From Cyanophora paradoxa (taxonomy: Eukaryota; Glaucocystophyceae; Cyanophorales; Cyanophoraceae), in NCBI GenBank assembly GCA_004431415.1, contig QPMI01000186.1, positions 1-64,000 on the forward strand: a stretch of 64,000 nt of DNA, given 5' to 3'. This document shows, one piece after another, positions 52,723 through 64,000 of this stretch; the first letter of the stretch is position 1; every line of letters starts with the position of its first letter. The notes beneath the pieces are model-generated. The model was not told where the DNA came from. It searched no databases and saw nothing but the letters and a program-made list of their open reading frames with translations. Made by a program: the position numbers and the translations under genes.

Positions 52723-53909
52723 TCACGCCGGCGGGCCGCCGGGGCCGGGGCCGGGGCCCTCGGGGCGGGGGCCGAGGCTGGCGGGGCGGCGCGGGGCGGC
52801 GGCCTCGCCCTCCACCTCCGCCTCAGCCGCCGCCTCGAAGTCCTCCAGCAGCAGCGGCCCGGGGGCCGCCGCCTCGCCCCCCTCCGAAGCCCGCCCGGGC
52901 CCCCGGCGGGAGGAGGCGGCTCGGGGCGGGGGCCGCCCCCCCTCCGCCTCCCCCTCGGGGGGCCAGAGGGGCCCCTCCTCCGCGAGCTGCCGCGCGGCGC
53001 GCCCCCTCTAAGTATCCCGCGCGCGAGCCGCAGGAGGGGAGCGGGCGGGGGCGCACCGAGACGTCGCCGGGGGAGGCCGCGTCGCTGAGCTTGCGGGGAG
53101 GCCCCTGCCCGCCCCGCCCTCACTCAGCAAGCGAGCCGGCGAGCAACGGCGGAGCGGGGCGGGGGTGCGCCTGCGGGGTCCCCCGAGGAGGGCCGGCGGC
53201 GGGGTTGCGAAGGGGCCGGCGGGGCGGGGGAGGGGCGCCGGGGGCGGGGCGCCAGACGCGGGGGCGTCGGGGCGGCGGCGAGGGCGGGCAGGTGCCCGTC
53301 CCGCGCCAGGCTCTCGAATGCGCCCCGGAAGCTGCCCCCAGCGGCCTCAGGCGGGACAGGGAGGGAGGGCGGGGGCGGGGGCGGGGCGGGCACCGCGGGC
53401 TGGCGCGGATGTCGTACGTGGCCGGCCCGCAGGCCTCCATCCCCGCCCGCGCCGCCCCGAAGGGCGCCGGCTTGGCGGCCTCGTCGGCGGCGGAGACGGA
53501 GGGGGCGCGGGGGCGGAGGCGGGTGCGGAGGCGGGGCGGGAGGAGCGGGGCGAGGCGGCGGGGGAGCTCGAGGGCGGCGAGAACGAGCAGGAGGGCGAGC
53601 ACGGGGGCCGCCGAGACGCGCCGCAGCCGCTGCCCCGCGTTGAGCGCCCCGCCCCCGCCCAGGTACGACTCGTAGAGCGCCGCCCCCGCCGCCCCCGCCA
53701 CCTCCACCCCGATCTCCTCCTGAGGCGGCGGCGGGGGTGAGGGGCGCGCGGAGAGGATGCAGAAGGGCGGGGCGGGGCGGACGGAGGGGAAGATGTCGGG
53801 GGAGGAGTAGATCCAGCAGGCGAAGGCGAGGTGCAGCAGCAGCGCCCCCTGCGCCAGGCCCTGCGCGCGCCCCGCCCCTCGCTCGCGCGGGGTCTGGAGC
53901 GGGGGCGGG

Positions 53910-53947
<38 letters not shown>

Positions 53948-56900
53948 GTGCGCACGATGGCGCGGCGGGCGAGGGCGATGCTGAACGCCGGCGGCTTGAG
54001 GTAGAGCCGGCAGACTGCGCGCCCCGCCGCCCCCCTCAGCGGCCCCGCGCGAGGCGTGCCGGGCGCGGCGCGGCGGGGGCGGGGCGGCACGCACAGGCGA
54101 CCTTCTCGCACCAGTAGGTGACCGTGAACAGCGCGGCGGCGAGGGGCACCAGGATCGGCATCCTGCGGGGGGCGGCCCGCCGCCGTCGGCGAGGGGCGAG
54201 GGGCGCGGGGAGGGGAGGGGTACGGGGGGCCCGGACCCGGCGGAGTAGAGGAGGCAGGTGAAGAGGAGGGCGAGGGCGGAGGCGAGCTGCGAGGGGACGT
54301 CGAACGTGCGGCCCTCGTACGCCCGGTCCAGGTCCCTGCGCCCCTGTCGCCCCGCGGCGCCGGCGCCGGCGGCGGGCGGCGCGGGGGCCGCACCCCTGCG
54401 TGGCGGCCGAGCGGCGGGCGCGCCAGCGGCGGAGGGCCTGCGTGCGCGCGTGCGTGCGTGCGGGGCGTGAGAGGGGCCGCGGGGGCCCCGCGGGCGCGGG
54501 GGCGACCTTGAGGGGGAGGAAGGCGAGGGGAGGAGGCCCGAGGAGAGGGCCGAGGTGGCCAGCTGCGGCGGGGCCGGCGGCGGGCGGCGTCACGGGGGCG
54601 CGGCGGCGCCCTCCGGCGCCCCCGCGCGGCGGCGCACGGCGACGACGATGGAGGCGCCGACGGTGCGGTACCTGCCGCGCGGGGCCCCGCCCTCAGCGCC
54701 CGCCCCCCGCCGCCCCTCGGCGGCCGCGCGGGCGGGGGGCGGGGCGCGCCACGCGGACTCGAAGTCGTCGTAGACGCCGAAGAAGAGGGGCACGCCGGCC
54801 GCCTCCGCCCCGGGGCCCGCCAGCCGCGCGTTCACCGCCTGCCCGCCCCGCTCGCGAGGGGAGGGCCGGGGAGGGGCGGAGTCGGGGGCGCACGAGGGCG
54901 ATCAGAGCGGTGTTGACGAACTGGGCGACTGTGAGCAGCCAGAGGGACTGGAGCGAGCGGCCGGTCGCCGTGTGGAAGCGCCCGAAGGAGGTCAGCCCTG
55001 CCGCCCCGCTAAGGGGGGCCGGGGCGGGGCGGGCGCGGGCGGCGCGGGGGCGGACGCTTGACGGCGCGGACGGTGAGGAGGTTGACGGCCGTCACGACGA
55101 GCACCACCGCCGCCTGCAGGCCTGCAGGGCCCCCGCCCCCGTCTCGCGGGGCGGCGGGGCGGCGTCTCGGGGGGCGGGCGCCGCACCGGTGAGCTTGGCG
55201 AGGTCCTGCAGGAAGGGCGCGCAGCGCGGCTCCCGCACCACCTCCCCCGGATCCAGCTCCTCGCAGTACTCGTTCTGCCCCCGCGGCTCAGGTCGCACAC
55301 GGGCGCACGAGCGGGGAGCGGCCCGGGCGGGGCGGGGCGGGGCGGGCGTGGGGGCGGACGCGGCAGACGGCGACGTGGAAGAGGCGGAGCTCCTGCGAGA
55401 GGCCCTGCGGGGGCGCGCCGGCGTGGCCGTGAGGCGGCTGCGGGCTGCGGGCTGCGGGGGCGCGGGGCGCGGGGCGCGGGGCGGGCGCCTTGCAGAAGCG
55501 GACGGCGCAGTTGGGGTTCGTGAGGGCGCCCGTGGCGGCGTCGGCGACGTCCTCGAGGGCGGGGTACAGCAGCCGGCAGCGGCTCTCCGTGGGGAAGACG
55601 GAGGCGGCCTGCCCCTGCGCCCCGTACACGGCGGCGGCGGTGGCGACCATGAGCGCCAGCGCCGCCGCCACCAGCAGCAGGAGGCGCAGGAAGCGCGAGA
55701 CCGGCCCCACCTGCCGCCGCTCGTGAGGGGGGGCCGGCCGGCGGCCGAGGGCGGAGGGCGGCGGGGGCGCGCCGGCAGGTTCTCCCAGAAGATGTCCGAC
55801 GGCTCCGGCGCCCGCTCCATCCGAAGGGGGTGTCTCCCCCGGAACCTGCGCGGCGAGCGTGAGCTGCGCAGGGGGGACGGGGCCGGGGGCCGCCACTTGC
55901 CAGGAGGGGTCCTCGCTGGGCCCGCAGCAGCCGCAGAGGGCGCGGCGCAGGCGCGAGGGGCCCCGCCGCCCCTCCGCCGCCGCCCGCTCCGCCGCCGCCT
56001 TCTCCCTGCGCGCCGGCCGCCCTCAGCACAGGCGGCGCCCCGCCGGCGAGCTCCCCCGAGGCCGGCGCACCGGAAGATGACGAAGGCGCAGACCACGCGG
56101 GCGCTCTGGCGGGGGCGAGGTCAGGGGCCCCGGGCCGCCCTTCCGGGCTGGGGGGGAAGGAGGACCTGGGGCCGGGCGCGGCGGGCGGCGATGGCGCGGT
56201 CAACCTCCTCCAGCCGCCCCACCGCCCTCGCTGCCCCCGCGGGGTGAGGGGGCCGAGGCCAGGGGCCAGGAAAGGGAGGCGAGGGGGCACCGAGGGCGCG
56301 GGAGGGGGCGGGGGCGGCGGGGGCGGCGCCGTCGGCAGCGGCGGCTGCGGCCTCCTTCTCGGCGCGGGCGGCGAGGACGCGCTCCCGCTCCACCCGCTCG
56401 GCCCGCCCCGCCCGCTGCCGGCCGGCGTCGTGAGGGGCCGGGGCCGGGGCCGGGGCCGGGGTGCGGGGCCGGGGCGGACGGCGCGGTAGAGGGAGAGGAG
56501 GACGGCATCGTTCCGCGCCAGCGCCACCTCCTCCACCTGCAGGCCCGGCTCGGCGGGGCTCGGTTGCGGCGCGCGCGGAGGGGCGCGCCTGGCCGTAGGC
56601 GGCGGCGAGGTGCGCCGCGAGCTCCTCCTCCCGGGCGTCCCCGGGCAGGCCCCACACCTGCGCCGGCCCTGAGCGCTCGCGGTCGCCCCCCGCGCTCCGC
56701 CCTCTGCGGGCACCTGGACGGCGTAGTCGGCGCAGGAGGCCTGCTCGGCGGCCGCCTCGCGCGCGGCGCGCCCCTGCCTCCAGCGCAGGATCGCCAGCGC
56801 GGCGAGGAAGACCAGGCTGTACCCCACGTCCAGGCAGCTGCGGGGGCGGGTGAGGGGCGGGCGGGGGGGCGCGGGGCCGGGGGGCGCGGGCCTCATGGCG

Positions 56901-57650
56901 AGGCCGGCGGTCTTGGCGGTGATGCCGGCGCTGAAGCCGTAGAGGCTCACGCTGTAGTCCGCGAAGGTCGTCGCGTGCTGCCCCGGGGCCCGCCCGTGAG
57001 GCCCGGGGCGGCCTACGGGCCGGCGGAGGGTGCGCGGCGCCGGTCCCCGCGCGCACCCGCTCGCCCAGGTTGCCGACGGTGGTGGCGGGGATGGGGATCT
57101 GCGGGCGCGGGGGGCGAGGCCCTCGGTGCGGCCTCGGGCGCCCCGGGGCGCGGGCGGGGCGCACGCGGTCGCTGTTGCTGCGGATGCGGCTGCCCGAGAG
57201 GTTGAAGTAGAGGGCGGGCACCGTGAAGCTGGGGGGCCCCGGGCCGGGTCAGCGCGCGGCGCCAGGCTAGGGAGGGCGGCGGCCGCCGAGGCGGGGCCCG
57301 GGGGGCGGGGGGCGGAGGGCGGCTCACACAGACATCGCCGCGAAGACGAACGCCATCGCCTTCAGAAACTCAAAGTAGAGCCCGACCTGAGGCGCGCTGG
57401 GTTCGGGCAGGGCGCCGCGCGCGGCACTCGCGCGCGCGCCCCCCGGCACGCACCCCGAGCCCGAATCGCATCTGCGCTCGGCGTGGAGAGCGTCAGATGC
57501 GATCCGCGCGCGGGGCGGGAGGTCCGCACGAGGGTCGGGGCCCCCGTGTGCCACACTCGGAGGGGCTTGAGGGCGCCGCCGCGGGCCTCGCGCGGGTGCA
57601 CCTCGTCCGCGTGCTTCTTCGCCTACGCAACGCGCTCATCAGTGGTTGGA
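52723..57650 (-). CDS. OSCA/TMEM63-like multi-pass membrane protein (multi-exon)
   Basis: Reads right to left. First recognisable exons: AKKHADEVHPREARGGALKP, LRVWHTGAPTLVR, GLYFEFLKAMAFVFAAMSV joined to FTVPALYFNLSGSRI. Then ATTVGNLGE, LDVGYSLVFLAALAILRW, a cytosolic RRM-like region (VWGLPGDAREEELAAHL), a charged helix, VVCAFVIF and PSDIFWENLP. Later membrane segments are FLRLLLLVAAALALMVATAA, AAVVLVVTAVNLLTV, LWLLTVAQFVNTALIAL, VYDDFESAW, DLDRAYEGRTFDVPSQLASA, MPILVPLAAALFTVTYWCEK and LHLAFACWIYSSPDIF, before an acidic C-terminus (PLLLEDFEAAAEAEVEGE) and stop 52723-52725. The V-C-A-F-V-x-F and D-I-F-W-E-N-L motifs match the OSCA/CSC1/TMEM63 stress-gated cation channel superfamily as found in protists. 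The 5' end is not fixed; start is upstream of 57640. Confidence 0.6.
53911..53945 (-). repeat. Poly(C) tract in transcript sense (35 G on plus strand)
   Basis: Longest homopolymer in the window, inside an intron of the minus-strand membrane protein gene; its transcript would carry poly(C). Confidence 0.9.
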
Positions 57651-57980
57651 TCTCCCGTCGGGCAGAGCGGCAGCGCTTCTGACCAGCTCGACGACGGGTA
57701 AGCGGAAAGCGGCCCATGTCGCCATCTCTCCGGGAGGTCGGCCGGCCTATAGCTAGCTGCGCAGAGGTCAAGCTCCTGCTAGCCTCCTGGCGCTCCGCGC
57801 CGCTTGGCGGTCCTGGTTGCCAGCGTGCCAGCTGGACAACTGCGAAGCTAGCTCGTTGAGGGTGCCGAGTGTCCCGCGCGCTGATGCACAGTCTGCAGCT
57901 GCCTGAGCCTCGCTCCCCTGAAGTCCCTTCAACGCTCGAATTTTTTGGAGTACTGGGTAGAGCAATTCTCTGTGGAAAAA

Positions 57981-58734
57981 ATGGCCTTCACCATCGCCCC
58001 TGTAGCCTCGATCCGCGCGCGCGCCCTCGGATACATCGGGTCGCTCTCTACGCATGAGCTTCGCCCGGCGCCCCAGCGCCGCCAGCCGCAGCAGACCCCG
58101 CATCACGCCGCACGCGCGGAGCACTTCGACGCTCAGGCGGATGCCAGCCGCCGCTTCACTGTGTCTCGTCGGTCCAGCCTCGCCACCGTCCTGGCGGCAA
58201 TGACGGCCGCGTTTGCCGGCTCGGACGCGGCGCGCGCACGCGACCTCGCGCCTTACTTCCGGGTTATCGGATTCATGCCGGTGCGTCGCCTGCGGTTAGA
58301 CGCAACGGCCCGCACCGATCGCTTGCCGCCGCATGCGCACGTGGCGCCGGCCCGACGAGCCGCTGAGCCGCGCGTCCCGGCAGGTCGTGCTGAAGCAGCT
58401 GCAGAAGGAGCTGGAGGCGAAGGACTACAACAAGGCGCGGGCCCTCCTGCGCGTGCCGCCCCTGAGCGAGATCCGCGGCGCGCTCTTCTGGACGTCGAAG
58501 AGCCTGGAGGGGACGGAGTGGGGCGAGAAGACGGCGGCGCTCTACAAGGCCACGATCGCGGACGTGCAGAAGTTCGACGACCAGATGCTGCGCCTCGAGC
58601 GCGCCCAGGGCGAGGAGGCGGCGAACGCGCAGAAGGCGGCCGAGGTCGTCGCCTCGCTGCAGGCGAACCTCGACTCATTCATCGCCGCCCTCCCGGCCGA
58701 GTACCGCGACCAGATCTCCTCCGGATCCAGCTAG
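57981..58734 (+). CDS. Probable thylakoid-lumen protein with twin-arginine signal (two exons)
   Basis: ATG 57981 (MAFTIAPVASIRARALG) begins a basic, Ser/Ala/Pro-rich leader, followed by SRRSSLATVLAAMTAAFAG and an Ala-x-Ala-type end (SDAARA). The RR plus hydrophobic stretch plus cleavage site is the pattern of thylakoid Tat lumen signals after a plastid transit region. A GT-AG intron begins after RVIGFMP (58281 onward) and ends before VVLKQLQKELEAKDYNKARA. The mature part (about 140 residues: FWTSKSLEGTEWGEKTAALY, QKFDDQMLRLERAQ, AALPAEYRDQISS) is all-helical and of the size of PsbQ/Psb31-like four-helix bundles. That assignment is a guess; the lumen targeting is better supported. Stop TAG 58732-58734. 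It is divergent from the channel-like gene. Confidence 0.55.
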
Positions 58735-59218
58735 CCTACAGTCGCTGTATAGCCTTGTGTGTTCAAGTTCAGGATCAGGAAACTCGTACGACCCAATTCT
58801 CGGGTCCTGCACCGGTACCCGCGGGACGAACGCTGATCATGAATGAGCCGCGATGACGCCCTCCCCCTGGGTTGCGGTTTGCAATTGTAATGCGATGATA
58901 TTGGAACACTGAACAATATGAAGAGCGAAAAGTGAATGATGCGGTCAACGCGCGCGGTCTCTTAAAGAAGCAACTGAGGCCAAGAGCGACAGGACACATT
59001 ACGAAAAAATTTAAAAAGGAGTGAAGCCATAGAGAGCGAAATTTCCTCCTAACAGTTCTCTGCTCTGCTCTGCTCTGCGCGCCTGTGCCGCTCGGCCGCT
59101 GCGCGCGGTCGGCTCGAGTGGCTGCCACCGCACGCCCCTCGCTAAGCTACTAACGCTACCTTACTTAACTTGACTTACGCTACGGTGCCGGCAGAGGGAG
59201 GCGGCGGCGGGCGACGGG
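58735..59218. other. Convergent intergenic region
   Basis: 480 bp, AT-richer, between stop codons; carries an inverted CATGATCAGCG site at 58831 and a CTGCTCTG microrepeat near 59060. No gene. Confidence 0.6.
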
Positions 59219-60344
59219 TCACTGGTCCGGGACGGGGACGCCGTGCTGGCGGAGGAGCTCGAGGCTCCTCTCGAGGCGCTCCTCGAGCCGCCGCTTCTCC
59301 AGGGCGGCCGCCGCAAGCTGGCCGATCTTCTCGAAGAGTGCTTTGGCCTTGCTCTCCCGGTCCGCATCGGCCGCCTTGCGCAGCTGCGCCTCCCGCTCCG
59401 CCTCCGCCTGGCTCTCCGTCGCCGCCTGGCTCGCCTGCTTCCACATCTCCCGCACTGCGCCGACCCGCGTCAGCGCCGCCCTCGCGGGGGCGACTGCGCG
59501 GGGCGGGGCGCACTCTGCTGGAGCTCCTCCTCGAGGGTGCCGGCGCGCGCCTCGGCCGTGTGCAGCTCCTCCTCCAGCGTGCTCACGTGCGCCCCGAGCG
59601 TATCCTGCCCCGCCCCCGTCAGCGCCCTCTGGGACCCCGTCGCCGCTCCGAGCTCGGGTGCGCGCGCACCACGGCCTCGGCCCCCTTCTGGCGCATCCCC
59701 TCCGCCTTCTCCTCGGCGAGCTTGAGCTTCGCCTCCAGCTCCTCCAGGCGCGACCGCAGCAGCGCGCACTCCCGCCGGATTTCGTCCTTGCTCCGGTTCC
59801 TGCGGCGCCCGGTCGGGCGGGGGCGGCGGCGCAGGCGGCGGCCGGCGGCGCACGTGTCCTGGACCTCGCGGTGCAGCCTCTCGTTCTCGAACGAGACGCG
59901 CGAGAGCTCTGCCTTCGACAGGTCGTGCGCCGCCTGCAGGGCCTGCCCCCGACCGGTCAGGCGCCGCGTGCTGGTGCCGGAGGGGAGGAATGCGCGCACG
60001 TCGAGCTCGCGCCTCAGGGCCAAGGCGCTCGCGACGGCCGCGGAGTGGTCCTCCCGCGGCCGGGCGTCGGGCTTGTTGCAGAACCTATTGATTCCTAGGC
60101 ACCCGAACCATCTGATCAACAGAGGCAGCTCTTCCTCGCCCGAGCCGCTGTTGTCGCTGTTATACTCCTTCTTCTCCATGGACACTGTTCGTGCGGCGCC
60201 TGAGTTCGGCGCCGGAGGGCGCGACGCGGGAACGTTTGCACCGGAGGCGGGCAGCGGGGACGGCGGGAGCGGGCGCTTGCACGGCGAGCCCGTCGGCGTC
60301 TGAGAGAGCGACATGCTCGAGGACATGGGCCCGTCGTATGGCAT
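59219..60344 (-). CDS. Coiled-coil protein of unknown function (multi-exon)
   Basis: ATG 60344 (MPYDGPMSSSMSLSQTP) gives a Ser/Pro-rich head, an acidic patch (SDNSGSGEEELPLLIRWFGC) and coiled coils: LQAAHDLSKAELSRVSFENE, RSKDEIRRECALLRSRLEEL, LGAHVSTLEEELHTAEARAG, MWKQASQAATESQAEAERE, and a Leu/Glu/Arg-rich end (RLEERLERSLELLRQHGV) at stop 59219-59221. Exons join at ...QDT|NRSKDE (GT-AG) and around the TLGAH and REMWK exons. No enzymatic domain. Possibly a structural protein; its neighbour is the axonemal CFAP70 but no functional link is shown. An upstream in-frame leader to 60380 exists. Confidence 0.6.
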
Positions 60345-60782
60345 CGTTCTCTCCGATCGTATCCGGCAACGGCAGAGCAAGATCTCCGGCGGATCCGCCC
60401 CCGACGGCTGAACCGATCAAGTGTAGAATGAGCGACAGGAGTCGCGGTGAGAAGCTGCTGCGTGCGAAGCTGGAGGGGACACTCGGGCAGCAGGCTGCAG
60501 GCTGCAGGCTGGTTCTCTCGCACTGCGGCACGCGCGTTCAACGCTGTAGCCGGCTACTAGCGTCTAGAGCTCCGTCAATCGTGCAGAGGCTCGAGTGGGG
60601 AAAGACGAAGACGAGCGCACTGCCAATAACTGCCCAACTGTTGCTCGATTGCCCTACCCCCCCCGGGGCGCCTTCGTTCGCTCTTCGAATTCCCTTCGTT
60701 CGCAGTGAGTGAACACCCAAGTTGAGGCACAACTACTTCTCTTCGCCCTTCCCTGATTGTAAACAGGCGCAGCGGGGCGGGG
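60345..60782. other. Intergenic region between two minus-strand genes
   Basis: About 440 bp: promoter side of the coiled-coil gene and 3' flank of CFAP70. No gene or strong repeat. Confidence 0.5.
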
Positions 60783-63700
60783 CTAGTAGCGGGCGGCCTC
60801 GGCGACGCGGTTGAGGGAGATGAGGGTGTTGCGGAGGCGGGCGCGGGCCTCGGCGTGCTCCGGGGCGAGCGCCGGGAGGTCCGCCTCGCACGCCCCCACC
60901 GCCTGCTGCAGCGCCGCCACCGCCTCCTCCGCGTTCCCCAGCTCCCACGCCGCCGTCGCCACCCCCGAGAGCGCCACGTGCAGGTCCTGCGCCGCCAGCG
61001 TCCCTGCCGCACGCGCCCGCCACGGTCAGCCGGGGCCCCCGCGAAAGAAGTGAGGCGCTGGAGCGGGGCGCACCCTGCGCGACGGAGCGGCGGAGGGCGG
61101 CGTCGGCGAGCTGCCAGCGCCCGTGCTGCAGGTACAGGTCCCCGATTTGCCTGCTCGGGGCCCCGTCAGCTGCTGCTGCTGCGCCGCCCCGGGCCGCGGC
61201 GCGGCGGGCGCGGCGGGCGGGGCGCGCCTGAGGATGCCGGCGTCGGTGATGTTCTGCTTCAGCGCCTCCTTGAGCGCCATGTCCGCCTGCACGCGCCCGC
61301 CCGCCGTAAGACAGAGGCCGGGCGCGGGGGAGGGGAGATGCGGGCGGGCCTCGTTGAGGCGGGCGAGCTGGAGGCAGAGGCAGCAGAGGTAGCCCCAGAC
61401 GTCCGGCTCCTGGTTGTTGCGCAGGTTCGCCTCCTGCCCCCGCCCCGGCGTGAGCGCCCGGCCGGCGCCGCGCGGCGCGGCGCGGCAGAGGCGGGGGCGG
61501 ACGGCGAGGGCCTCCTCGGCGCCCTTGAAGTCGCGGAGGCAGTACATGGCGAGGCCGACGCCGAGCCAGGTGGTGCAGGACGGCTCGAGCTGGCAGGCCT
61601 CGAAGTACGCGTCCCGCGCCTCCTGGTGCTTCCCCTCCCCCTGGTAGAGGCGCCCCAGCTTCACCCAGAAGGCCGCCTCCCGCGGCTGCCCCACCTTCAG
61701 CACCGACTCCAGGTGCCCCAGCGCCTCCCCCGCCCGCCCCGTCGCCAGCGCCGCGTCGGCGCGGAGCGCCCGCGCCCGCATCGCGATGGCGTTGGCGGCG
61801 GCCGCGGAGGCGGCGGCCTGGGCCGGGGTGAGGGCGGGGGCGACGGGGAGGAGGCCTTGGGCTTGGCGCCGGGCGGGGGCGAGGGGCCGGCGGCTGCTGC
61901 TGGGAGACGGAGGGACGGCGGGCGGCGGCGGCGGGGGTGCCGGAAACCGAGGAGCGGCGGCTGCCGGGGGCGGGGCGGAGAGGGGGGCGGCGGCGGGGGG
62001 CGGGGAGGGGCCCCGGAGCGGCTCGGGCGGGGGCGGGTTGCCCGGGTTGGCGGAGGCGTCGGCAGCGAGGGCGGCGGCGGCGGCCCAGTCGGCGGCGGCG
62101 GCGGCGCAGCGGGCGCGGGCGAGGGCGAGGGCGCCGGACTTGCCGCGCTCGGCCTCGTGGCGGAGGAGGAGCTGCTCGGCGAGGGGCGCGAGGCGCAGCT
62201 CCAGGAGGTACTCCGCCGCCGCCATCTCCATCGACTCCGACGCGCTCGACGCCCCTGCCCCGTCCGCCCGGCCCCCCGCGCCTCAGCGCCCCCGGGGCCG
62301 CGGCGGGCGCCGCCCCGGGCGGGCGCACCGTGGCGCTCCTTGTAGGCGGCGTAGGCGGCGTCGAGGGCGTTCGCGGCGTCGTCGGGGCGCTCGGCGGCCT
62401 CGAAGAGGAGGCCCTGCGGGGGGGGCGGGGCTCGGGGGCGGGCGGGGGCGGCTGCGGGGGCGGGGCGGGCGCACGAGGAGGACGAGGGCGACGGGGTCCC
62501 CCAGGTCCCCCTCCATCGCCCCCTGCCCCGCGCCCCCGTCAGCGACCCCGCCGCCGGGGCGTGCGGGCGGGGAGGGCCTCGGGCGGGGCGGGGCGGGCCT
62601 GGAGGAAGGAGTCGGCGAGGTCGAGGCGGCCCTGGGAGAGGAGGAGGGCCCCGTAGCAGAGGAGCGCCCCCCGGTGCTCCGGCTCCAGGGCCAGCGCCTC
62701 CCGCAGCGCCTCCTCCGCCCGCCCCGCCTCCCCCGCCCGCAGCAGGAACCGGCCGTAGTCGTGCCAGAACCCCGCGTTCGTGTTCCCCTTCACGATCCGG
62801 TCCTTGTGGTACCGGTCCGCCGCCGCCAGCTGCCCCGCGCCCCCGCCCCCTCAGCCCGGCGCGGGGCGATCACGGGGGGCGGGGCGCGGGGGCACCTGGC
62901 CGTTCATCTCCGCCTCGTTGGCGAGGGCGAGGATGGCGTCGGGGAGCCCCGCCTCGCCCACGAAGGGCGGCACCGGCGGGCCCCGCTTGCCCCCCTCCTC
63001 CGGCTTCGGCGAGAAGGTCTGCGGGGCGTGAGGGGCGCCGGCGCGTGCACGGGGCGGGGCGGGGCGGGCCTTGTTGAGGGCGCGGTGCATCTCCTCGACG
63101 AGGTAGACGTAGAGGTCGGAGACGAGGGCCTCCATCTCCGCCGGCTCGCCCGCCCCCTGCCGGTGGAACTTCTCCTTGACGACCCGCACCACCGACTTCT
63201 TCAGCTTCTCCTTGAACGCGAAGTACTTCCCGCTGCTGTTCAGCTCGAAGACGAGCTTCCGCCGCCGCTCCTCTGCCTCCGCCGGCGCCCCCGCCAGCTT
63301 CTCCACCGGCGAGAAGAGGCGCCGGTACTGGTCGCACAGCTCCCCCACCATCGCCTGCCGGGCGGGCGGCGCGCGTCAGAGGCCGGGGCGCCGGGCCGAG
63401 CGCCGAGCGGGCGGGCCTGGATCTCCTTGTGGAACTCCTCGGCGGCGTCCCGCGGGGCCTGGAACTTCTTCACGCGGGGCCGCGGCGGGATGATGTCCCG
63501 CGGCCGCAGCGCCGGCTTGGGGGGCGGCTTGGGCACGAGGGCGCGCAGGAGGGCGACGTCGAGCTTGAGGAAGGTGCCGGCGGTCTGGTACGGCGAGAGG
63601 CCCGACGGGTCCTCCTCCTCCTTCTCGATCGTCGTCGCCTTCTCCTTCTTCGCCGCCGCGGGGGCCGCCCCGCCCTTCTTGTCCGCCGGCGCCCCGCCGG

Positions 63701-64000
63701 CCTTGCTCGCCGCCCGCGGCCCCCCGGCGACCGTCGCGGCCAAGCTCACCGTCGACGGGTCCTCCTCCATCCCCTGGAAGGCCTGGATGCTGCGCGGCGC
63801 GTCAGCGTCGGGGCCGCCGGCGCGCCGCCGGGGCCCGGGGGCTCACGTGAAGGTGCCCGTGGTGGCGAGGCACCCGGGGGCCAGCAGCTCGTCCAGCGGC
63901 ACGCTGAACACCCCGTGGTACTGCGCGGCAGCCTGTGAGCGCGAGTGCTGGCGCCGCGAGACCGGCGAGGGGCGGGGCCGGCGCCGCACCTTGCTCGCGT
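60783..64000 (-). CDS. CFAP70: CFAP70 (TTC18) axonemal TPR protein, 5' end beyond window
   Basis: Reads right to left from the window edge: VPLDELLAPGCLATTGTF (end of the N-terminal C2-like part), IQAF-QGMEEDPSTVSLAA, an Ala/Lys linker, PYQTAGTFLKLDVALLRALV, PRDAAEEFHKEIQ, then VGELCDQYRRLFSP, GKYFAFKEKLKKSVVRVVKE, LVSDLYVYLVEEMHRALN. TPR repeats follow: NAGFWHDYGRFLLRAGEAGR, RGALLCYGALLLSQGRLDLA, AAFWVKLGRLYQGEGKHQEA, CTTWLGVGLAMYCLRDFKGA, QIGDLYLQHGRWQLADAALR, VATAAWELGNAEEAVAALQQ. Stop TAG 60783-60785. The FAFKEKLKKSVVRVVKEKF and YVYLVEEMH blocks are characteristic of CFAP70, which localises at the base of outer dynein arms and regulates ciliary beating. Its presence implies a motile flagellated stage. 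Confidence 0.88.

Overview
The window is nuclear DNA of a very GC-rich, intron-dense, photosynthetic and probably flagellated single-celled eukaryote. Three things support this: almost every gene is split by short introns; one gene encodes a protein with a twin-arginine thylakoid-lumen signal; and the right edge carries the axonemal protein CFAP70. A haptophyte- or pelagophyte-like alga with a secondary plastid fits best, but the species cannot be fixed from the sequence. Introns are mostly 50-100 bp, with a C-rich 5' half, a CTGAC/CTGAG branch-like motif close to the acceptor, and a G-rich 3' end. Most are GT-AG, but several reading frames can only be joined with GC-AG introns. Because genes are split, the coordinates given are outer limits with introns inside. 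Exact exon joins are given where both reading frames and splice signals agree.

Layout. 0.1-7.0 kb (+): hybrid sensor histidine kinase with GAF domains, HisKA, HATPase and two receivers. 7.7-12.4 kb: a decayed DIRS-like retrotransposon (gag with zinc knuckle, RT-RNase H, start of a tyrosine recombinase) with unusual direct repeats. 12.8-15.0 kb (-): CaMKK-like kinase. 16.6-19.8 kb (+): MORN repeats fused to a caspase-like peptidase. 22.0-23.3 kb (+): coiled-coil protein. 23.8-25.6 kb (-): ACT-domain protein. 26.3-32.4 kb (+): two tandem blocks related to the CaMKK-like kinase; the first is broken by four single-base losses in G or C runs. 33.2-33.6 kb (+): APC11. 34.1-35.7 kb (-): proline-rich protein. 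36.7-39.8 kb (+): NEK-type kinase. 40.3-41.6 kb (-): SR splicing factor (RRM, zinc knuckle, RS). 41.9-44.4 kb (+): parallel beta-helix protein. 45.2-52.1 kb (+): membrane hybrid histidine kinase with two receivers. 52.7-57.7 kb (-): OSCA/TMEM63-like membrane protein. 58.0-58.7 kb (+): thylakoid-lumen protein. 59.2-60.3 kb (-): coiled-coil protein. 60.8-64.0 kb (-): CFAP70, cut by the window edge.

Functionally the window is rich in signalling: two multistep phosphorelay kinases, three CaMKK-related kinase copies, a NEK kinase, an ACT regulator, a probable mechanosensitive channel and a caspase-like protease. APC11, NEK and CFAP70 point to cell cycle and cilium functions. There is no operon-like organisation; neighbours are a mixture of divergent, convergent and tandem genes. 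The most distinctive signals are the self-complementary introns with GC-AG variants, an 8-nt microexon carrying the phospho-acceptor aspartate, the internally duplicated kinase locus and the oddly ordered DIRS-like element.
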